NCBI GenBank assembly: GCA_022567305.1
Contig: JADFHF010000011.1
Location: 25,480 to 89,479, forward strand
Reading direction: 5' to 3'
DNA length: 64,000 nucleotides
DNA from: Bacteroidota bacterium
GTDB taxonomy: Bacteria; Bacteroidota; Rhodothermia; Rhodothermales; UBA10348
Of the stretch, positions 7,886-17,657 are shown piece by piece. Below the pieces are notes generated by a model that saw nothing but the letters and a program-made list of their open reading frames with translations, ran no database searches and was not told the DNA's origin. Made by a program: the position numbers and the translations under genes. Each line of letters begins with the position of its first letter. Position 1 is the first letter of the stretch.

Positions 7886-8980
7886 TTAGACATTGAACCG
7901 GAAAAGGATGACATCCCCGTCCTGAACGATGTAGTCTTTCCCCTCCGATCGCATGGCACCGGCCTCCCGCGCACCTACTTCTCCACCCAGGTCTAAAAAC
8001 TTTTCGAATTTGATCGTCTCCGCCCGAATGAAACCTCGGGCAAAATCGGTGTGGATTTCACCCGCGGCGTCTTGGGCCATGGTGCCGCTCTTTACTGTCC
8101 ACGCTCGCGATTCTTTCGGCCCCGAAGTGAAAAACGTAATTAAACTCAGGAGGTCATAAACTGCGTGTATCAGGCGGTCCAACCCGGCTTCGTCAATTCC
8201 CATATCCTCCAGGAATGATACGCTCTCGTCTTCGTCCAGCTCTGTAAGCTGCGCTTCCAGTTCCGCCGAAACAACGACAACCCTGGCTCCTTCCTCCCGT
8301 GCTACGGCCCGGACTCGATCTACATATTCATTGCCCTCCGATAAGTCGTCTTCCCCCACGTTCGCAGCAAACAGAACCGGTTTTACAGATAGGAGCGAGA
8401 GCGCTCGAAGCCAGATTTGCTCTTCGTCGGTTCGTTCAAGACGTCGAACCGGAATACCCCCCGAAACATGAGCCAACAGTCTTTCGAGAAATTTCTGTTC
8501 TTGACGGTCTTTGACGTCTCCCCCTTTGGCCATTTTCTCTGTCTTCTCGACGCGACGCTCAATCGATTCGAGATCCTTCAGCATGAGCTCGGTTTCGATA
8601 ATTTCGATATCCCTCTCGGGGTCGATGGTCTCCGCAATATGGGTGACCTTGTCATCTACGAAACATCGAACAACATGAATTATGGCATCAACCTCTCGAA
8701 TGTGGGAGAGAAATTGATTCCCAAGGCCTTCCCCTGTAGAGGCACCAGCAACGAGTCCGGCGATATCCACAAATTCGACGGTCGTCGGAGTGATCTTGGG
8801 AGATCCGGTTACCTCTGCAATCTGTTGTAGGCGTGCATCGGGCACCAATACCATCCCGATATTCGGCTCAATCGTACAGAACGGGTAATTGGCCGATGCG
8901 GCTCCGGCTTGGCTGAGCGCATTGAACAAGGTTGATTTCCCAACATTGGGGAGTCCTACAATACCAGCCCGTAAAGGCAT
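7886..8980 (-). CDS. ychF: ribosome-associated ATPase YchF (OBG family)
   Basis: A 364-residue YchF/Ola1 protein. The N-terminal P-loop GLPNVGKST is at residues 8-16, followed by the YPFCTIEPN switch segment, the G3 motif DIAGLV, a coiled-coil insertion around residues 130-180, and a C-terminal TGS domain (FFTSGPKESRAW to the end). The family binds ATP rather than GTP because the usual NKxD motif is altered; here ANVGEDD sits at that place. It associates with ribosomes and modulates translation and stress responses. Length is standard. It is convergent with the barrel protein, 36 bases apart. Confidence 0.95.
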   Translation of the reverse strand: MPLRAGIVGLPNVGKSTLFNALSQAGAASANYPFCTIEPNIGMVLVPDARLQQIAEVTGSPKITPTTVEFVDIAGLVAGASTGEGLGNQFLSHIREVDAIIHVVRCFVDDKVTHIAETIDPERDIEIIETELMLKDLESIERRVEKTEKMAKGGDVKDRQEQKFLERLLAHVSGGIPVRRLERTDEEQIWLRALSLLSVKPVLFAANVGEDDLSEGNEYVDRVRAVAREEGARVVVVSAELEAQLTELDEDESVSFLEDMGIDEAGLDRLIHAVYDLLSLITFFTSGPKESRAWTVKSGTMAQDAAGEIHTDFARGFIRAETIKFEKFLDLGGEVGAREAGAMRSEGKDYIVQDGDVILFRFNV

Positions 8981-9126
8981 GCTTTTCTCTTTTTACTCGT
9001 GTCTTGAGTGTGGTCGGGGATTGACCGCGGGACATATCGTGTCGTCCAGGTATTGTTTCTGACAGTCGGTATATACAAGTTGAATTACTCAACTTTCCTC
9101 GTTCACATCTTCGCTCTGGCATGCGT

Positions 9127-9783
9127 TTAGCCCATATAGGGTACGGAAACAAAGCGCCGATCGGGTAGAGACACCGCGGTCAGGAATCCCATCGCCGGAT
9201 GGGTATGATAGACGCAGCCCGTATCGATGTTAATGAGCTGCTCCTTATTGACGACCTCCGGAACCGGAGTATGGCCACAGACAACCGTTTTCTCCCACAA
9301 TAGGGTCTCGGTCTTCAGATGCGACCGCTCCCAGAGATACACGTCATGGTTGTCCTCTTCCATGTTCTCGGCTATGGTCATGTCGGGGCGCAAACCGGCA
9401 TGGACAAAGAAGAAGTCCTCTGTATCCAAGTAAAACTCTGTGTTTCGAACAAAATCGATATGTTCTTGAGGAATTACCATTTCCCCGCCAGGATCCATAT
9501 AGCTCGACAGCGTTGCGATTCCTCCATTGATGGCGAAGATGTCATACTCGCCGTCGTCAAGATATCCAAGAAACAGATCTTCGTGATTTCCCCTGAGAAA
9601 TGTACAGGTCTTTTCTTCTCGGAGAGCGATCAGTCGGTCAATGACCCCTTTTGAATCGGGTCCCCGGTCAATGTAATCACCAATAAAGATCAGGTGGTCG
9701 TCGCTTTGGACATCCAAAATCTTGAGAAGGCCATCCAGCGTTCTTGCGCAACCGTGAATATCTCCTATCGCGATTAGTCCCAT
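9127..9783 (-). CDS. metallophosphoesterase, PPP-family Ser/Thr phosphatase-like
   Basis: A 218-residue protein with the complete PPP phosphatase signature: GDIHG at residues 7-11, GDYIDRG near residue 35, GNHE near residue 65, and the later histidines in VHAG and CGHTPV. These coordinate two divalent metals. Relatives act as protein Ser/Thr phosphatases (PrpA/PrpB type) or cleave Ap4A (ApaH). Bacterial proteins of this length are commonly annotated as phosphatases, and sequence alone does not decide. It is a single gene between ychF and nusB on the same strand. Confidence 0.85.
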   Translation of the reverse strand: MGLIAIGDIHGCARTLDGLLKILDVQSDDHLIFIGDYIDRGPDSKGVIDRLIALREEKTCTFLRGNHEDLFLGYLDDGEYDIFAINGGIATLSSYMDPGGEMVIPQEHIDFVRNTEFYLDTEDFFFVHAGLRPDMTIAENMEEDNHDVYLWERSHLKTETLLWEKTVVCGHTPVPEVVNKEQLINIDTGCVYHTHPAMGFLTAVSLPDRRFVSVPYMG

Positions 9784-9834
9784 CTGGCTACGGCAAGTAG
9801 ATACATCTTATATAAACCCTGCAGTAACCACCCG

Positions 9835-10326
9835 CTAATTCGATTCATTCTCTTCTTCTTTCTCTACAACGGTATCCGTCTCAACCAGACCCCGGCCGCT
9901 TTTTTTCATCCGGCCTGACCCGCGAAAGTCAGTCAATACTGAATCCAGTATCCCGTTAATAAACTGCCCGCTTTTCTCAGTACTGAAACGTTTGGCGACC
10001 TCGATCGCTTCGTTGATCGTGACCTTTGGAGGAATATCTTCAAACGTCAGCATCTCGCACATGGCAAGCCGTAGTAGAATGCGGTCAACGAGAGCAATGC
10101 GTGATATATCCCAATTTTGAGCGTATTTGACCACTATTTCGTCCGCTTCCTCCGTGAAATCAAGTGTGCGCAGAAATAGGTTCGTAGCAAAATCCAAGGA
10201 TTCGGGATCTTTTTCGAAATGCTTTTTGATCACGTTTTCCAGGACATGTTGCGCATCCCCACTGCCCAACTCAAAAGCGTAAAGGGCCTGCATGGTGCGC
10301 TCACGCGCTTCGCGCCTACTGCTCAT
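9835..10326 (-). CDS. nusB: transcription antitermination factor NusB
   Basis: A 163-residue protein starting MSSRREARERTMQALYAFE, the conserved opening helix of NusB, and containing NWDISRIALVDRILLRLAMCEM and PPKVTINEAIEVAKRFS, which are the hallmark C-terminal helices. NusB with NusE binds boxA RNA and supports rRNA antitermination. A charged tail of about 25 residues (KKSGRG...EKEEENESN) extends past the usual end. The gene is divergent from comEC with about 200 bases between them. Confidence 0.95.
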   Translation of the reverse strand: MSSRREARERTMQALYAFELGSGDAQHVLENVIKKHFEKDPESLDFATNLFLRTLDFTEEADEIVVKYAQNWDISRIALVDRILLRLAMCEMLTFEDIPPKVTINEAIEVAKRFSTEKSGQFINGILDSVLTDFRGSGRMKKSGRGLVETDTVVEKEEENESN

Positions 10327-10534
10327 TGTGAACGCGGTCTTTCAAATAACTGGTGGGGAAATCCACCTATTTCGGGCGGATAATTCGTGATGCAGCCCGA
10401 GGATAATCCAGTTTGCGCTGCTTTTCAAATTCGTCACCAAATATTCCTATGTCCGTTGCGATGAAGAGCAGTTACGAGGATTAGACCGGTGTGTCTTTTC
10501 AGAGAACGGATTCTATGAAACGCCCGCGCCATTC

Positions 10535-12862
10535 ATGAAGTATCCCGCGATGTTCGCCGCTCTCTTGATTGGCCTAGGTGTCCTTCTTGCGGAAGCGTCG
10601 TCAACATGGCTGCTTCCTCTTGGCTTTTCGTGGTTCGGACTTGCAACTTTATTCTACTTGCGGGCCCGGCAAGTGGAGAGCAAGAGGGTCGTTACTTGCG
10701 CTGCTGTGTTGTATACCGCCGCCGCTTTGTTCGGGATCGTTGGGTCGAGCGTCCTAAACACACTGGCTCGGTCCGTCCCGGATCCGAAAGGGATTTCTCA
10801 GTGGGCTGCTCTTGGGCCTCCCGTCATCTTGGAGGGTCGAATTCGTCGGCTCAGTCATGGGCGCAATACCGTGGGCATAGCCGAAATTGACGTGAGTTCT
10901 TTTGTCTATGCTTCTGTCAGATGGGAATCGAGGGGACGTGTCCGGATCCGCTCTTTTCCGCTCGAATCAAATGTTCATCCGGGTGATGTCGTTCGACTGA
11001 GTGGCTCTCTACAGAGCCTCCGTGGCAAAAGGAATCCATACGATTTCGACGAGGCCGCGTATTATCGACGACTGGGTGTATCGGCGGAACTCATAGTTGA
11101 CGAGTCAGATATTGAACTCGTCGAGCATCGACACGGTGGTCTATTGTATGGGTTCGAGAATCTAAGGATGATGATCGGAGCTCGAATCATCCGTATCCAT
11201 CATTCTGTTGCGTCGAAAGAAGTTGTCCCTGCGCTGCTGCTCGGTGACCGGAGTCGCATCTCACATGAATCCCGGACGGCGTTTCGCGAAGGTGGTCTGT
11301 CCCACCTTTTGGCCATCTCGGGTTTACACGTCGGCATCATTGGAATGTCGTTTTACTTTTTAGTGGGTCTTTGGCTAGCCCGGATGAATCTTGGTTTCCT
11401 TCGCCTAAAGGCAGCGAGAAGTGCGCTCACGGGGATCATGTTCATCGCCTTTGTTCTCCTAAGTGGAGGCAGCACGTCCGTTCAGCGTGCCGTTGTCATG
11501 GCCACTGTGTTTCTTCTGGGCGCGGCCTTCGGAAAAGAGGTGTCTGGTTGGAATATGTTAGGAATAGCCGGTTGCCTCCTGCTCGCCTTTGATCCATCTC
11601 AGATCTACGCGCCTGGATTTCAGCTTTCGTTTGCTGCGGTCGCTGGGATTTTCCTGTGGCCAAAAGGCGACGCTCTATCCGTGCCCGGCACTCGAGCGAT
11701 GCTGCAGATTATTCGATTTCTCTCGGGTACGGTGAAGATTTCTATCGCAGTCACGTGTTCGACACTACCCGTTCTTCTTTACCACTTCGGAACAGCTCCT
11801 CTTGGAGGGATTCTCGCAAACATCCTAGCGATTCCTCTGACATCTATCCTTCTTTTATCCGGGATTATCTCTACGGCTGTCGGAAGCGCCCTTTTTTTTG
11901 TTGACGCCACGGACTTTCTTGCCACTCTGCTTTTTTCCCTGGCACAAGCCGCTTCTCAAGCGCTCGAAAGCACGTCGTTAACCGTTGCAAAGGGCATTCT
12001 TTACCCCGTGTCGTTCATACCGGTATCGCTCCTTCTGGCCTTTCGTAGCCCCGTCCGGCGCAATCAATCATGGTTGTTCCTTCTGAGCATCTCTTTGTGC
12101 TTGACGCCTTTTGGTACGAGATCCATCTACATGTCGGTTACGTTTCTTGACGTAGGTCAAGGTGACGCTGCACTGTTTTTCACGCCGGTGGGTAAATCTA
12201 TATTGGTAGACACGGGCCGCGGATACTCGAGCGTCCGTAGCATCCGGGCCCATCTTGCTGGTCGTGGTGTAGAAAAAATTGATCTGCTCATCATTTCTCA
12301 CTTCCACGCAGATCACGTGGGTGGTTTAGACCGCTTGCTGAGAGAAATCCCCATCAGCCGAATCGTTGGGCCTTCAAGCCATGAAAAATATACTCGTCCC
12401 ATTGAAGCCGTAACTCGAGGCGACACTCTCTTTGTAGACCGGTCGGTTTTCATCGAAGTGCTCGCTCCGTCCGTTGCTTTTTCCACTCGTTCCGAAAACG
12501 AATCTTCCGTGGTCGTCAGAATTACCTATGGGCAGCATTCCTTCTTAATGACCGGCGACGCCGAGCGCTCCATCGAGACGGACCTGATTTCCGCCTTCGG
12601 AAGTGCTCTCGAATCCGACATCGTGAAGGTCGCCCATCACGGCTCCGATACGAGCAGTTCTCGTTCGTTTATTCTTCGATCCTCCCCGAGAAACGCCATA
12701 ATCAGCGTAGGGAGAAAAAATCGATTCAAACACCCGGATCCTCGCGTCATTCAACGATGGAGAGAAGCGGGTGTTAACGTATCGACGACGGCGCTCGAAG
12801 GAGGAATCAGTCTTTCGACAGACGGGATATTGATCTTGAGATCTCGATGGGCGAAGAGATAA
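10535..12862 (+). CDS. comEC: ComEC/Rec2 DNA-uptake channel protein
   Basis: A 775-residue ComEC/Rec2 protein. The N-terminus has two or three membrane segments, followed by a soluble OB-like region (DUF4131, about residues 70-200), then the multi-helix Competence domain (HLLAISGLHVGIIG at about residue 255 is diagnostic), and a C-terminal metallo-beta-lactamase-like domain starting TFLDVGQGDAALFF with the metal motif SHFHADHVGG near residue 588 and VAHHGSD later. It forms the inner-membrane pore that takes up single-stranded DNA during natural transformation; the MBL domain is thought to degrade the other strand. It suggests the organism can be naturally competent, though no other com gene is in the window. 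Confidence 0.95.
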   Translation: MKYPAMFAALLIGLGVLLAEASSTWLLPLGFSWFGLATLFYLRARQVESKRVVTCAAVLYTAAALFGIVGSSVLNTLARSVPDPKGISQWAALGPPVILEGRIRRLSHGRNTVGIAEIDVSSFVYASVRWESRGRVRIRSFPLESNVHPGDVVRLSGSLQSLRGKRNPYDFDEAAYYRRLGVSAELIVDESDIELVEHRHGGLLYGFENLRMMIGARIIRIHHSVASKEVVPALLLGDRSRISHESRTAFREGGLSHLLAISGLHVGIIGMSFYFLVGLWLARMNLGFLRLKAARSALTGIMFIAFVLLSGGSTSVQRAVVMATVFLLGAAFGKEVSGWNMLGIAGCLLLAFDPSQIYAPGFQLSFAAVAGIFLWPKGDALSVPGTRAMLQIIRFLSGTVKISIAVTCSTLPVLLYHFGTAPLGGILANILAIPLTSILLLSGIISTAVGSALFFVDATDFLATLLFSLAQAASQALESTSLTVAKGILYPVSFIPVSLLLAFRSPVRRNQSWLFLLSISLCLTPFGTRSIYMSVTFLDVGQGDAALFFTPVGKSILVDTGRGYSSVRSIRAHLAGRGVEKIDLLIISHFHADHVGGLDRLLREIPISRIVGPSSHEKYTRPIEAVTRGDTLFVDRSVFIEVLAPSVAFSTRSENESSVVVRITYGQHSFLMTGDAERSIETDLISAFGSALESDIVKVAHHGSDTSSSRSFILRSSPRNAIISVGRKNRFKHPDPRVIQRWREAGVNVSTTALEGGISLSTDGILILRSRWAKR

Positions 12863-12874
12863 AGGCAAATAAAA

Positions 12875-13713
12875 TCAGTGATCAATAAAGAGCGGGATTT
12901 CGGAGTGATCGAGCAGATGTGACGTGGCATCTCCCAATTTTTCTGCCGTAAATGTTTTTTTAGTGTGGGCTCCCATCACGATCAGATCTACCTCATGGCT
13001 CTGCGAATGTTGAAGTATGCACGTTTTAGGATCAGAATCAACCACGCTCAACACCTCCGTCGTGAAACCGTGCTCCTCGAGATACGACTTGGACATCTGG
13101 AGAATGAGTTCCGATTCCGGTGAATCCGCGTCATGGATATTGATCACCTTAATTTCCAGGTCCTTTCCGAACGGCTCAAGATGAATAAATCTTCGGACAG
13201 CACGAGCAGATTCATTGGTTCCGTCGTTGGCGATAAGGACTCGTTTTACTTCGCGGTATTCGTTCGAGACGACCAGACTGGGTCCTATCGTATTCTGAAC
13301 AATCCGTGCAATCGTGTGCGTTTGCTGCTTTGGGTGACTGTAGAAAAAATGAGGATCGTTCCCGACGACCAGCAAATCGTGGTATTTCATATCCTCAACG
13401 ATACGTTGAAAAGGCACCCCTTCCTCAACCACTTCTGTGTGCTTGACATCTGTAGCCTCAACCATTTTGCGAAACGACTCGGTAAGCAACAACGCTTTTT
13501 CGCGGGCCTCCGTCGTCAGGTTTTCGCGGAGCTTTTCGGCGTAGTACATACTCCCGATTCCACCTCCTTTCACGCTGGCCTCAATGCTGCCCATATCAAC
13601 AACGGCGACACCGGTCACACGAGCACCGAAACGACGCGCGATCTCCAGGGCGTACCGCGTAGCGACGGTCGTATCGGAGTCGAGGTCTAGGGCAACTAGA
13701 ATTCTTCTAATCA
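12875..13713 (-). CDS. tandem universal stress protein (two UspA domains)
   Basis: About 279 residues with two UspA domains. The first begins RRILVALDLDSDTTVATRYALEIA and the second RVLIANDGTNESARAVRRF. The second domain keeps a phosphate-binding type segment (VMGAHTKKTF...GDATSHLL), so ATP binding is possible there; the first domain's is less regular (VVGNDPHFF). I choose the ATG at 13713 because it directly precedes the first beta strand; an upstream in-frame start at 13756 would add only a non-conserved leader. Universal stress proteins accumulate under starvation or redox stress. It ends 12 bases after the convergent comEC stop. Confidence 0.88.
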
Positions 13714-13800
13714 TTTGAGCGGGTCTACGAACTGGAAGTCTGATGGAACGACTCAAATGTAATGGAAGAATGGACAGGCGACAACTGACGAAAAGGCTTG

Positions 13801-14130
13801 AAAAGCTCTTCTCAACAGAGATCCAATAATTATATAAAGAAAGAGTATTTGTTGTATATCGTAGTAGGTCGTGTGGAATTGTTAGCAGAAAAACTTACAA
13901 ACAAAGTTGGTCCAGGAAGTCCACACACGATCGTAACAAAAGGGAGTGCTCGTGTGATTTTTTTCGCTTTGTTGAAAGGCGCCATGTTTTCCCCATCGCT
14001 TTTTCTCATCGCTTTGCGTGTGGATAAAATGTAGACCGTATGTCCAAAAGCTACCAGTTCTGAACAAGTCTTCACAAGACTCTGTCGTAAAATAATTCGT
14101 CTACAATCTTCGAACGACTTTTCAACAGCG
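13801..14130. other. gene-free region with clustered DnaA-box-like motifs and an AT-rich element (possible replication origin)
   Basis: The 430-base gap between the Usp gene and pgi contains no convincing ORF. It holds one perfect DnaA box (TGTGGATAA at 14019-14027, the complement of TTATCCACA) and three near matches of the TTNTCAACA kind (TTCTCAACA at 13809, CTTTCAACA on the minus strand at 13970-13978, TTTTCAACA at 14119). Next to the first lies a strongly AT-rich stretch (13825-13858). The arrangement of boxes beside an AT-rich unwinding element is what an oriC would look like, but dnaA itself is not in the window, so this is only a candidate. Confidence 0.35.
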
Positions 14131-14142
14131 CTAGAAACGCTC

Positions 14143-15438
14143 TTACGGTCGGCCCAAGAGCGAAAACATTTCCGCCTTGTACGCCTCTACTCCCGGCTGT
14201 ACAAACGGGTTAACCCCTAGGAGATAGCCCCCCACAGAAACCGCATGCTGGAAAAAGTAGATGCATCTTCCAAGGTTTTCTTCCGAAAGTACGTCCATGC
14301 TCAGAGTCATGTTCGGGACGCCTCCCTCTTCATGTGCCCGGGATGTCCCCAGGAAGGCACTTTCGTTGACCGCCGAAATAGATTGTCCGGAGAGATAGTT
14401 TAATCCATCCAGATTGCCGGGATCAGGTGGGATCGTAACCACTTCTTCATCCTTAACGATCAGAAACGTCTCGAATAGGTCTCGACGGCCGTCCTGTAAA
14501 TATTGTCCAATAGAGTGTAGATCGGTCGAATAGGCCGCAATAGAGGGAAAAATACCGTTGTGGTTCTTTCCTTCGCTCTCAGCAAACAGCTGTTGCCACC
14601 AAGACGCTACTCCCGATAGGCGCGGCTCAAAGTGGGCCAAAACCTCGGTCGTATACCCTTCGTTCAACAAATAATGGCGGATACCGGCATAAGACAAGGC
14701 CATATTTCCTTCCGACTCAGCAAGCTCCGATAGCATAGCCACAGCGCCATAAAAGAGAGACAGGATGTCCACTCCGGCTGCAGCAATAGGTAACAATCCA
14801 GCAGGGCTCAACACGGAAAAACGCCCACCAATATCCCGCGGAATGACGAAACGCGGGTAATCTTTCTCATCGGCGAATGCATTTAGCGCTCCGGACTCAG
14901 GATCCGTAATGATGATTATTCGCTGGGCGGTATCATCAAATCGACTTTCCATCCACTGACGGACAAAACGAAACGCGATGGCAGGCTCCAGGGTCGTACC
15001 GCTTTTGGAGACGACGACCGCGCACACCGATCTGCCTTCCAGATAGACGAGTAACTCACGCATGTATGCGCCGCTCAAATGATGCCCGACGAAAATGATT
15101 TCGGGTGTCGTGGAGGACATGTCCTCCTGCTCTTCCGAAGATATCGGGAAGTTTGGACTCAGCGCTTCAATAATCGCTCGCGCCCCCAGATACGATCCTC
15201 CAATTCCAATGCAAAGGAGTACATCCGCCTTTGCACGAATGAACGATGCGGTTCGGGAAATCTCCTCCAGCAAGGCATCATTCGGCTCCTGAAGGATACG
15301 CCTCCACCCGAGCCACTCACTGCCTGCCCCGGAGCCAAGGGTAAGCGTCTTGTGAGCCGCAACGACACGAGGAGAAAAGCGCTTCCAACTCTTTTCGTCA
15401 AGAAACGCGTCAACACGCGAGTGATCGAGGTAGATCAT
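14143..15438 (-). CDS. pgi: glucose-6-phosphate isomerase
   Basis: A 431-residue phosphoglucose isomerase of the shorter type seen in Firmicutes. Diagnostic segments are CIGIGGSYLGARA around residue 97, the VVSKSGTTLEPA sugar-phosphate loop near residue 145, the phosphate-binding IPRDIGGRFSVLSPAGLLP near 200, and the catalytic glutamate region FAESEGKNHNG near 285. It interconverts glucose-6-phosphate and fructose-6-phosphate in the cytoplasm. It is divergent from moeA, with only about 65 bases between the two starts, so their promoters must overlap. Confidence 0.96.
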   Translation of the reverse strand: MIYLDHSRVDAFLDEKSWKRFSPRVVAAHKTLTLGSGAGSEWLGWRRILQEPNDALLEEISRTASFIRAKADVLLCIGIGGSYLGARAIIEALSPNFPISSEEQEDMSSTTPEIIFVGHHLSGAYMRELLVYLEGRSVCAVVVSKSGTTLEPAIAFRFVRQWMESRFDDTAQRIIIITDPESGALNAFADEKDYPRFVIPRDIGGRFSVLSPAGLLPIAAAGVDILSLFYGAVAMLSELAESEGNMALSYAGIRHYLLNEGYTTEVLAHFEPRLSGVASWWQQLFAESEGKNHNGIFPSIAAYSTDLHSIGQYLQDGRRDLFETFLIVKDEEVVTIPPDPGNLDGLNYLSGQSISAVNESAFLGTSRAHEEGGVPNMTLSMDVLSEENLGRCIYFFQHAVSVGGYLLGVNPFVQPGVEAYKAEMFSLLGRP

Positions 15439-15502
15439 ATCTGGAAAGAAGTAAAGAAGCGTATCTTTGAGTCATTAAAAAGTACAACCGCCTGCCGTAT
15501 CA

Positions 15503-16714
15503 ATGCGAACATTCATTTCCTTTGCGGAAGCCCGTAAGACGGTCATGGCGGCCGCCGTTCCGCTCGGAAATGAATCCGTATCCCTGCGAAACGCTGCGGG
15601 TAGAACCCTGGCCGAGGGCGTCGTGTCCTCCGAGGATATCCCGCCATTCAATAACTCGGCGATGGATGGATACGCTGTTATTGCCGACGATTGTACAGGC
15701 GCCCCCGTGCGCCTCGAAGTCATTGCTGACATTCCCGCAGGCCGACCACATGACGGAGAAATTCGCACCACAACCTGCGCTCGGATCATGACGGGTGCCC
15801 CCGTTCCTGCGGGCGCAGATGCTATTGTTCCGGTTGAAAAAACACGGGCGGACGGACCGAATGTCTGGATTGATGAGGCGCCAATTAAGGGAATTCATAT
15901 CCGTTTAGCCGGCGAGGATATTAAGAGTGGCGACCAGGTATTGTCTTCCGGGATCGTCATTACACCTCCGGTTGTTGGGATGTTGGCCACGCTCGGGTTT
16001 GACCCCGTGTCCGTTGTCAAGCAGCCCCGCGTCGTGGTCATTTCAACAGGTGATGAAATCGTGTCGTCGTCGGAAATGCCCGGACCCGGGCAGATTCGAA
16101 ACTCGAACGGCCCGGCCCTGGCCGCGCAAGTGGAATCGGCAGGCGGAATCGCCACGGCCGTGCTACATGCACCCGATACGCCCGAAGGTGTCCGAAAAAC
16201 GATTGAATCCGGCACGAACGCTGACATTCTTCTATTCTCTGGAGGCGTTTCTATGGGAGCGTATGACTTTGTGCGCACAGAACTTGAGGCGATGGGTGCT
16301 ACATGGGATTTCTGGAAAGTGAGACAGCGGCCCGGCAAACCGCTCGTGTTTGGACGTTTTAAAGACACGCTCCTCTTTGGACTTCCGGGAAATCCCGTTA
16401 GTTCGGCCATGTGTTTCGAAATGTACTGCCGCCCTGTGTTGGCTCATATGTTAAAGCGAGACAAGGATTTTCGGGATCTTCAAGCGGCTATTCTTTCTCA
16501 CCCGATGAAAAAGAAAGAAGGGCTCTATTACTTCGCAAGAGGTATTGTGGAGGATGCAGGGGCGAAGGGTGTTCGCAAGGTTCGAGACACGGGGCCCCAA
16601 GGCTCAAATTTGTATTCGTCAGTCGTGAAAGCGAACTGCATCATCCACTTACCCGAAGACATGGAAAATCCGGACGAAGGAACCAACGTATTGATCGAGG
16701 CGCTCGAATGGTGA
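15503..16714 (+). CDS. moeA: molybdopterin molybdenumtransferase MoeA
   Basis: A 403-residue MoeA. Visible hallmarks are the N-terminal AMDGYAV motif (NNSAMDGYAVIADD), the TGAPVPAGADAIVPVE segment, GDQVLSSG, the central MoaB/Mog-like domain with STGDE, SGGVSMGAYDFV and PGKPLVFG, then LPGNPVSS and a small C-terminal beta domain. MoeA inserts molybdate into adenylylated molybdopterin. Together with mobA at 24379 it supplies cofactor for the molybdenum oxidoreductase at 26724. It is convergent with the GntR regulator gene, with 8 bases between their ends. Confidence 0.96.
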   Translation: MRTFISFAEARKTVMAAAVPLGNESVSLRNAAGRTLAEGVVSSEDIPPFNNSAMDGYAVIADDCTGAPVRLEVIADIPAGRPHDGEIRTTTCARIMTGAPVPAGADAIVPVEKTRADGPNVWIDEAPIKGIHIRLAGEDIKSGDQVLSSGIVITPPVVGMLATLGFDPVSVVKQPRVVVISTGDEIVSSSEMPGPGQIRNSNGPALAAQVESAGGIATAVLHAPDTPEGVRKTIESGTNADILLFSGGVSMGAYDFVRTELEAMGATWDFWKVRQRPGKPLVFGRFKDTLLFGLPGNPVSSAMCFEMYCRPVLAHMLKRDKDFRDLQAAILSHPMKKKEGLYYFARGIVEDAGAKGVRKVRDTGPQGSNLYSSVVKANCIIHLPEDMENPDEGTNVLIEALEW

Positions 16715-16722
16715 GCCCCGTT

Positions 16723-17532
16723 TCACGCTCTCTTGAATACGGGTTCAAACTGCATTAACGGGTATCCTAAGGAGGTATTTCGATCCGTGCCCTGTCCGCT
16801 ATCCACTTCCAGTTCATATGCGACCCGATCACAGCGATAGTATCGCTGTTGGAAATAGACAGGCTGTCCCTTTTCTGAATACGACGTTCGCTCGATAACA
16901 AGTAGGGCTCGGCCCCAGGGAATGTTCAAATGCCCGGCGACGTCGTTGGGTGCATTAACCGCTTCAATCCGGAAGCGCCCTCGCTTGATCGGGATATCAA
17001 AGTCTCTTTCCAGGATAGTATATATGGTCTCGGATGCGAGATCACTATCGTCAAGTAATCGGGCATACATGGCCGGTAGCCACGTGCGGTCAAAGGCAAT
17101 GGGTTCGCCATCGCCGAATCTGAGCCGATCAAGCCGTAGGACCTTCTGACCGTCCGTCAGGCCAAGCGCGCGCATAACCTTTTTGGCGGGTTGTTCGGCT
17201 TCAAAAAGCAGGACTTCCGAGTGCGCACGCAGGCCGGCCGCAGTCATTTCTTCAACGAAGTCTGTCAACTGTACGAGGCCTGGCCTTACCCGCGAGCCCT
17301 GGACAAATGAACCCAGGCCCTGCCGCTTATAGATGAGCCCTTCTGACTCGAGAGTCTGAAGGGCGCGGCGGACAGTTATTCTACTTACAGAAAATTGTTG
17401 CCCCAGCTGCTTCTCGGAACGAAGTTGATCATCCGCCCCCAATATTTTCTGTTCGATCTGATCCCGAATCCATGAACTGATCTGTTCATGTCGGGGACTT
17501 CCCGATTTAAGGGGAATTAAGGACTCGTCCAT
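16723..17532 (-). CDS. GntR-family regulator, HutC subfamily (UTRA ligand domain)
   Basis: About 269 residues from the ATG at 17532, where the sequence MDESLIPLKSGSPRHEQISS begins a normal GntR N-terminus; the longer reading frame up to 17601 adds a non-conserved leader that runs over the operator-like site. The winged helix-turn-helix includes LGQQFSVSRITVRRALQTLE and the wing GLIYKRQGLGSFV. Residues 90-260 form a UTRA domain (LRLDRLRFGDGEPIAFDRTW, LLVIERTSY). HutC-type proteins bind dyads such as ACTTGT-N4-ACAAGT, and half-sites of that kind occur directly upstream (17590-17615) and near torD and yeeE. I infer autoregulation and a link to the sulfur island. The ligand is unknown. Confidence 0.9.
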   Translation of the reverse strand: MDESLIPLKSGSPRHEQISSWIRDQIEQKILGADDQLRSEKQLGQQFSVSRITVRRALQTLESEGLIYKRQGLGSFVQGSRVRPGLVQLTDFVEEMTAAGLRAHSEVLLFEAEQPAKKVMRALGLTDGQKVLRLDRLRFGDGEPIAFDRTWLPAMYARLLDDSDLASETIYTILERDFDIPIKRGRFRIEAVNAPNDVAGHLNIPWGRALLVIERTSYSEKGQPVYFQQRYYRCDRVAYELEVDSGQGTDRNTSLGYPLMQFEPVFKRA

Positions 17533-17589
17533 GGTGGTGCGGCTAGTAAAGTATTGACGTGTTTCCAGAAGATAGCGCAAACCGAGAAG

Positions 17590-17615
17590 ACTTGTAATCA
17601 CGTGCTAATACAAGT
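17590..17615. promoter_or_regulatory. paired HutC/GntR-type half-sites upstream of the gntR gene
   Basis: ACTTGTAAT (17590-17598) and its inverted partner AATACAAGT (17607-17615) lie 58 to 83 bases before the GntR start codon. ACTTGT and ACAAGT are the half-sites of HutC-subfamily operators such as that of TreR. The spacing is larger than in a single dyad, so this may be two overlapping weak sites. The position fits autoregulation. The assignment is by motif only. Confidence 0.5.
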
Positions 17616-17657
17616 AGTCGCTCCATCACCGTTTCAATCGCAGAGAAGCCCCAGGTG

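Noticed and set aside
9065..9080. ATATACAAGT upstream of ychF as a further GntR operator
   Set aside because: Only one half-site (ACAAGT) fits; the other half (GTCGGT) does not match, and the gene has no link to the sulfur island.
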